Source of the DNA: Scytalidium lignicola
Taxonomy: Eukaryota; Ascomycota; Leotiomycetes
Direction of reading: 5' to 3'
Assembly: GCA_002812745.2 (NCBI GenBank)
Contig: NCSJ02000014.1
Location: forward strand, 1-64,000
DNA: 64,000 nt
Within the stretch, counting starts at the first letter, position 1. The number at the start of each line of letters is the position of its first letter. The translations under genes were made by a program, and so were the position numbers. Shown piece by piece: positions 58,683 to 64,000 of this stretch. The notes below the pieces were generated by a model that was not told the origin of the DNA, did not search any database, and saw nothing but the letters and a program-made list of their open reading frames with translations.

Positions 58683-60779
58683 TTAAGCAAATTTTGTTGG
58701 CCATTTCAAGAGCCCATTCCATGTGGCAGCCTCGGCGCGTACCCTATCCAGCTCTTCCTCTTCAGAATTAGAACTTCCCGTCGTGCTAGTGGTATAGATA
58801 TCTGTGGCTTCGCGAAATGCGTCCTGTACCTCGTCCGCGATAGCCTGGATACCCAGCCTCCCAAAGTTGTCCAGCCACCAGAAGCCACTTTCCATCAGGA
58901 CCAATAGAACTTTATAGTATGCTAAAATTACCAGGGATTTGGCCCTTCTACAACGCAACCGCGCCCGAATTGTTAAATTCTTACTCCCCAAGGCGCCTGC
59001 ATCTGGCAGGGTCTGGCAAAGCTCGTGCACGTAGCTTTCCGGTACCATCGCGGGCCAGCTTAGACCGCCGATCTCCTCTATCTCTTGAAGTGCAAGTGTG
59101 CAAGCCCAGTTACTGTCAGCTGGGTTTTGACTTGTCGCAAAGGGGTTGAATGAGGAGTACTGGAACATGAGTAGCGTGCGGACGTAGAGATCTTTGAGTG
59201 AGAGGCAAGCGGCCTGGATCCCCCACTCAGGTCTTCCAGAAGAGTTATCACTATTTTCAGTAAGTCCCTCTGGGTCCAGAATTCTTGGGGCAGCAGCAGA
59301 ATGCAAATTATGGTGTATAGTGTTATCTAAGCTCTTTACTTCAGCGTCACAGATATTCGATAGCGTTGAAATTGCAGTGCTTGCCTCGAGGCGAAATATC
59401 CTCAGTTGGCTTTGCAATGGATTCAGGGGTACCAAAGTAGCAAAGCTGGCCTCATGGGTAGTTTCGGTACTACGGATATCAAAACCGTCGACTAGCTCAC
59501 TTCGCTGCACCTTCCTGAGATGCATGTACGTCGGAGCCGGTAATTGTATTGGAGCTTGAAGATTACTATGCAGGGCTGCTCTCCCCTTGAGGTGCATCTC
59601 CCAGTCCTCATGAATCACCCGAATATCCATAAGCCTCCTCAGCGGCCCCATCCGCAAGGCGGCCCATCCTTGTGGCGTAAGGCTGCTAATCCCCCGTGTC
59701 AAACGGAACCATTCAAGGTGTGGCCAAACAGACACAGGATGATGTTCCTGGCGCGGACTAGCCAAGGAGATCGCAAACGAAAAGGCAACGAGAGTAGTTG
59801 ATGTCGCAAAAACCTGTTGTATGTTGTGTTCCATTAAGGATGTTACCTCTTTTCGCATTAAACTTACAGAAAGGCTCTGATGCTTCATCGATAGTTGTAC
59901 GAGGGGGGGTATGTTGACAAAGGCGTTGCATCCTTCTTGGGCGGGTAAAGGACTCTGCTTCTTGAAACTTCTCTTTTCCAGATAAGCCATGTGAATCGCT
60001 GATATGGAAAGGAGAGCATGCATCAAACATTTACTAGTATGGGAAAGCTTAATAACAGCACTGCCCCAAACTCCTGCTTTCCCTTTAACAATGAGAGTGT
60101 ACCTGACGTCTGTGTCATGAAGTGAGACAGAAGTTGAAGGTCAGTCATGCTACTATCAGAAAGAGGTTGGTCGACATGTTGATCTGGTGTATACTTGGTC
60201 GCGTGGTTAGCGAACATACTTTGAAATCCTGATTGCAGTCCAGATGTTATACCTGAGTCGACTTACTGGTCCGATCTACACCTTCTGAATTTTCATATTC
60301 GGGTTCAAGCTGGCCGTCGTGATTGCGTTTTTCACTGTTCGAAGGATCTGTTACGGAAAGATTCTGGATACTAGCGAGAAAAGCGGTTGGCGGTTGTGAA
60401 ATAGCACCAGTCAAGTTCCTGTTCATAGCTGAAGGTGTTTTGAGAGTTGCCTGTTGTGCCATGGTTGTAGCAGAGGCACCTGCCTCTTGGACAGCACTTC
60501 CCAATCCATTTTGATAGATACATTGGATATCTCTAAACGAACATGTAGTGCAGACCGGCCGGTTCTCATCACACTACCACACATACGTTAGTCAGACCGT
60601 GTATTAGTAATTCCACTCCGGAAGTAGATATGCAACTAAAGGAACTTAGGGTGCAGGGAAATAACTACCTTAACTCTTCGGTTTCTGCATGTCAAGCAAC
60701 CATTCCGAGATTTGATGTGTGAAGACCTGGATCTTCTCTCACCTCCGCGAGGAAGTCCGTATGCATTTCTTAGCGGCAT
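58683..60779 (-). CDS. Zn(II)2Cys6 transcription factor
   Basis: This is a fungal binuclear zinc cluster regulator. Exons on the minus strand are 60779-60669, 60573-60267, 60228-60108 and 60033-58683, in frame for 629 residues. The DNA-binding domain spans the first intron: NGCLTCRNRRVK then CDENRPVCTTCSFRDIQCIY, giving all six Cys. The middle has DLQLLSHFMTQT and LMHALLSISAIHMAYLEKR, the pattern of the fungal-specific regulatory domain of Upc2-like factors. Two junctions are weak: intron 2 is only 38 bp, and the third donor GTCAGG was chosen because the nearby GTACAC breaks the frame. The target genes are unknown. The next plus-strand locus is an MFS transporter pseudogene. Confidence 0.8.
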
Positions 60780-61599
60780 TGCTATGATGTACTAGATGGG
60801 GACCGTCCGTCCGGACTGGAAATCTAAGTCGTATTCGTGTTGTTAAGTAGCTACTAGCTATCTCGAACCTATCGATGGGGATTCCAATACTCAAAGGATA
60901 TTTAACCCGCCTATACTACCCGGGACTAGCACTAAGCAGCGTTTGTGTGGGATGTTTGTGGTTAATGAGTATGTCGGAGAACAATCTGGAGCACCGGCTG
61001 TGCAGTAATTTTAGGATATGCGGCTAGAAATACTTTCCCCAAAAGCATGTGTTTCAGAGCCCTGTAATAATTTCAAGCTGTTGCTAGAATCTTTGAAGGC
61101 TGTTTTCAAACAGAGGTGTGACTAAGGCTGCATACACGAACACGAACAAGCGCCTAGACGCTACAAGCACAAAGTATTTGGGGACGTATATATCAAGGTG
61201 CAGTAGTTTTTAACAGTTAAGGAGGGGCTGTAAAACGCCTCTTCCTTCTTGGCAGCTGCCTGAGAATGAAACCATCCTTCCTATTATTATCACCACACGA
61301 CGCGAGACATGTGTTTGTGATGGATTTGGTTGCCAGTAAATCTCTATCATCTTTGTGACATCCACGATGAGGGCACACCGCAACAGCAAATTGTATCCAG
61401 GATTCCTACACTCTTCTCCCAATCCACAAATCCTCCGCTCCAAAAATATAGACATATCCCTCCGGAAGATTATATAAATATCACTGTCAAGTGTCAGAAT
61501 GGTTAACAATCAAATAGCATTAGCTTAACAAAGTCTTGATTAATTTCTCAGATTATCACTTGCTTTATAGGGTGCAATTATAACGACCTAATAGACAGA
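60780..61599. other. Divergent intergenic region, no gene seen
   Basis: About 820 bp between the Zn2Cys6 gene start and the MFS pseudogene start. It would have held both promoters. Confidence 0.35.
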
Positions 61600-63003
61600 A
61601 TGTCTACTCCGTCAAGAGGCGATACCCCCGCAAACGATGGTTTGATAGAGCATATTACCAATTATCCACGTACAGAAGACTACGGCGGTGAAAGAGGCGA
61701 TACCGGCGAATGGATGAGAAAAGATGGCTCTGAAACAGAGGGCCAGACACCTGTATTGTTGAGATCCTACGGAGCAATCTCGAGGTTGCATATCTCCACT
61801 TAGTTTGTACATATTATCTGAGCTGATTTCTATGTGACTACTGTAACTGATTTCTGATACAGATTATTGCGTCGAGACTTTAGATGTACATCTAGTCTTT
61901 GTTTCGTCTATCCTAGCCTTATTCAGCGGCAGTACAACATGTTTAAATGCCATACTTGCAGAGAGCATACCTGCAGATTCTTTGTGTGTATATCTATATG
62001 TGCTATTATGCTATAGATTCACCTTGTGCCGTAGCAACTCTGACTTTTATTGATTAGAAGCACCGTTCTTATGCAAATCCGGGCCATGCAATACCTCGCC
62101 GCTATACTAGCACAATCCTTTGCAGCATATATGATGCAGAAATCTCTCTGGGCGCCTTTTTTGCTTGGTATGGGAGTTTATATAATATCAATACCAATCT
62201 TAGTACTGATTCCGGAACCTCGACTGGGTTGTACGAAATATCCTCGACTTATTGTGGACCCTGAAGCACACGACGAAGAACCTTACTCTGGTTCTTCTCC
62301 TAAAGTTGTGCCTGAAGACTCGGAAGAAGTTTTCAATTCGGCATATGGGAATATTAGAGATAAAACGAGCAGTGCCAAATCTATGTTGCAAAGCTCACGA
62401 TCAATATGGCTTGGCCTAGTAGTCATCTTCGCTCTCTCCTTTGGATCGAGGATAAATACTATCCTCTTACAATTGGGATCTACAAGGTTTGGCTGGACTT
62501 TTGCAGAAATGAACTTCATTGATTCATTCAGAAATCTTTTAAGCGGCATAGCCCTTTTTTCTCTACCCTTCCTCTCAGGACTATCGCGGCAAATGGGGGC
62601 CTCTGGAGTAAAAGGCGACTTCATCATTGCTTGTGGCAGCCTAATATTTTCTATATTTGGTATATTGCTTCTTGGAATAGGTAACAGCGGAGTAATATTT
62701 ATTATTGGTATGGGTATCTACGGCTTCGAGGCGGGGTTTACCGACGTCCTGCTCGCTTTCCTGGCACGGAAAATTCCCAAGGACCAGATCACTAGGTTCT
62801 ATTTCCAGATATCCGCTACTATACAAGTTTGAGCCATGGTTTCTGGTCCATTATGGGCTTGTGTTTTGAGTTTCACATTTCAAAACGAGTCTCTTATGCT
62901 ACTTCCTTTCATTGTCTGTGCAGGAGCATTAATTCTTGCCCAAGCATTACTATTCGTATTAGGCCAGACTAAAGACGTTGGGGTTAACTTGGAGTCGGAC
63001 TGA
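61600..63003 (+). pseudogene. MFS transporter, degraded
   Basis: The first part (61600-61800) encodes a hydrophilic N-terminus starting MSTPSRGDTPANDGLIEH. After a gap come HLVFVSSILALFSGSTTCLN and ESIPADS, then a shifted frame from about 62068 with IRAMQYLAAILAQSFAAYMM and six or so membrane helices typical of the C-terminal half of a fungal MFS protein (GLVVIFALSFGSR, GSLIFSIFGILLLGIG). The first few transmembrane helices are missing. A TGA at 62830-62832 interrupts the frame where TGG would fit, and coding similarity then resumes (AMVSGPLWACVLSF) to a stop at 63003. Deletion, frameshift and nonsense together mark it as non-functional. Confidence 0.75.
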
Positions 63004-64000
63004 TAGAATTCGATTATTAGGTGTAGTAAAATTCGGATTTTTCCTTAATCAAGACTCTAGTAGTATAGGATCTGTCGCCCTGGAAGAGTTGATTCAATAG
63101 GTATAGACTTCCTCCTTGTTTTAGACTGAGAAATACATTGTGTATAAATGTATGTTAACATTTGGGCTTTCTACATACCCTTCGAATATTGCATCATGGA
63201 GACTGCTTTTCAAAATCCCTGGCCAGGGCTTAGTTTCCAAGTCCCTTAGACAAAAATCAATACATTTGTTTACCCAGGTTGAAGGCGGCATAGAGTTAAA
63301 GTCTATGTTCTTTTATCTATTAGTTTCACTTACTTGTGTTGCAAGAGGAATCAACCATCCAGTTACTTGCTGCTACATGAATAAGCATAATAACATTAGC
63401 AAGACTAAATAGATTTGGTCGCATTATGACAAGGATATTGTATGCAAGGCAAAAAAATACTAGAAAAAAANCTGAGGAGGTGTTATGTTCTGAGAATACA
63501 AAGAAGACTTGCAAAGGCTACAGCACTATAACATATAAGAAGTGGAACCATATAACGATCCATAGTTGAAATATGCGCCGTAATTTCCCCCAACTAAATT
63601 AGTTTGAGTAAAGAATAAAAAACCATTAATTATCAGCCCGGTCCTACGTATGAATACAGAAATATGATGTTTCATGCACATATTCTTATCTTAAATCCAG
63701 ATTATGTTCTTGAGAAACATCCTGTGCAACTTTTCTGTTAGCATAATGTCTATCAATTGTTCAGGACTGCGTATGCTAAGCTTTTCATATCGACTTCGAC
63801 CCTTTTCATATAAAAAGGTCATGCCAATAAGACACATGCAAGGTTCGATGGTAGATTGGTGATGCAAAGCAGTTAAGTTGGTATAGGAGGAACGGCCTTG
63901 AATCTGCCACTACCACTCGATGGCGTTTTAGTTTACATAAAGAGAAGTAGGCTCTATCGATCCAGTTTATCGAAGAAAATGTCCATTTTTGCTCTGGATG
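63004..64000. other. AT-rich sequence, no gene seen
   Basis: Nearly 1 kb to the window edge, with an N at 63471 beside an A run. Only short open frames without recognisable features. Confidence 0.4.

Noticed and set aside
1..64000. CRISPR arrays, rRNA genes and prokaryotic operon signals
   Set aside because: None seen; the gene structures, introns and repeats are fungal.

Overview
The window is nuclear DNA of a filamentous ascomycete (Pezizomycotina). Introns are 38-78 bp with GT...CTAAC/CTGAC...AG signals, the genes are typical fungal families (Jsn1-type PUF, DUF3431, DUF3176, NmrA, a SesB-NACHT-WD receptor), and the transposon relics carry premature stops of the kind left by repeat-induced point mutation. 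Overall resemblance makes me lean towards Leotiomycetes, but I cannot prove that by eye. Single N characters sit mostly beside homopolymers. In all four intact genes that contain one, deleting the N restores the reading frame, so they are assembly artefacts and not mutations.

Layout. 1-1.8 kb: nested relics, with an LTR inside a pogo/Fot1 transposase. 2-33 kb: a mostly conserved housekeeping block with a PUF/RRM RNA-binding protein (minus), Vps72/Swc2 of the SWR1 complex (plus), the SF3b subunit Rds3 (minus), a pinin-domain protein, an epoxide hydrolase, a prolyl-4-hydroxylase-like oxygenase, a degraded unknown gene, CRIPT (minus), a Drs2-type flippase, a long intergenic region, then an Ecl1-like zinc protein and an intron-containing tRNA-Tyr. 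33-64 kb: an AT-rich accessory block with a solo LTR, MITEs and a Tc1/mariner element. Among them lie a DUF3431 membrane protein, a SesB-NACHT-WD NLR divergent from a RIB2-type deaminase, an NmrA-like protein, an SRPK-like kinase with a frameshift, two tail-to-tail tautomerases, a gene truncated by the Tc1 element, a DUF3176 membrane protein, a Zn2Cys6 regulator with a tandemly duplicated 3' end, and an MFS transporter pseudogene.

The most notable observation concerns the Ecl1-like gene. The plus strand has no ATG at all from 28870 to 30597 (1.73 kb), although CAT is common there. The reading frame that leads into the Cys motif has no usable AUG, but begins well at a CTG in strong Kozak context at 30432. 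This looks like a long AUG-free leader feeding a non-AUG (CUG) start. Other points to follow up are the NLR/deaminase divergent pair and a tautomerase whose catalytic residues match those known for cis-3-chloroacrylic acid dehalogenase.
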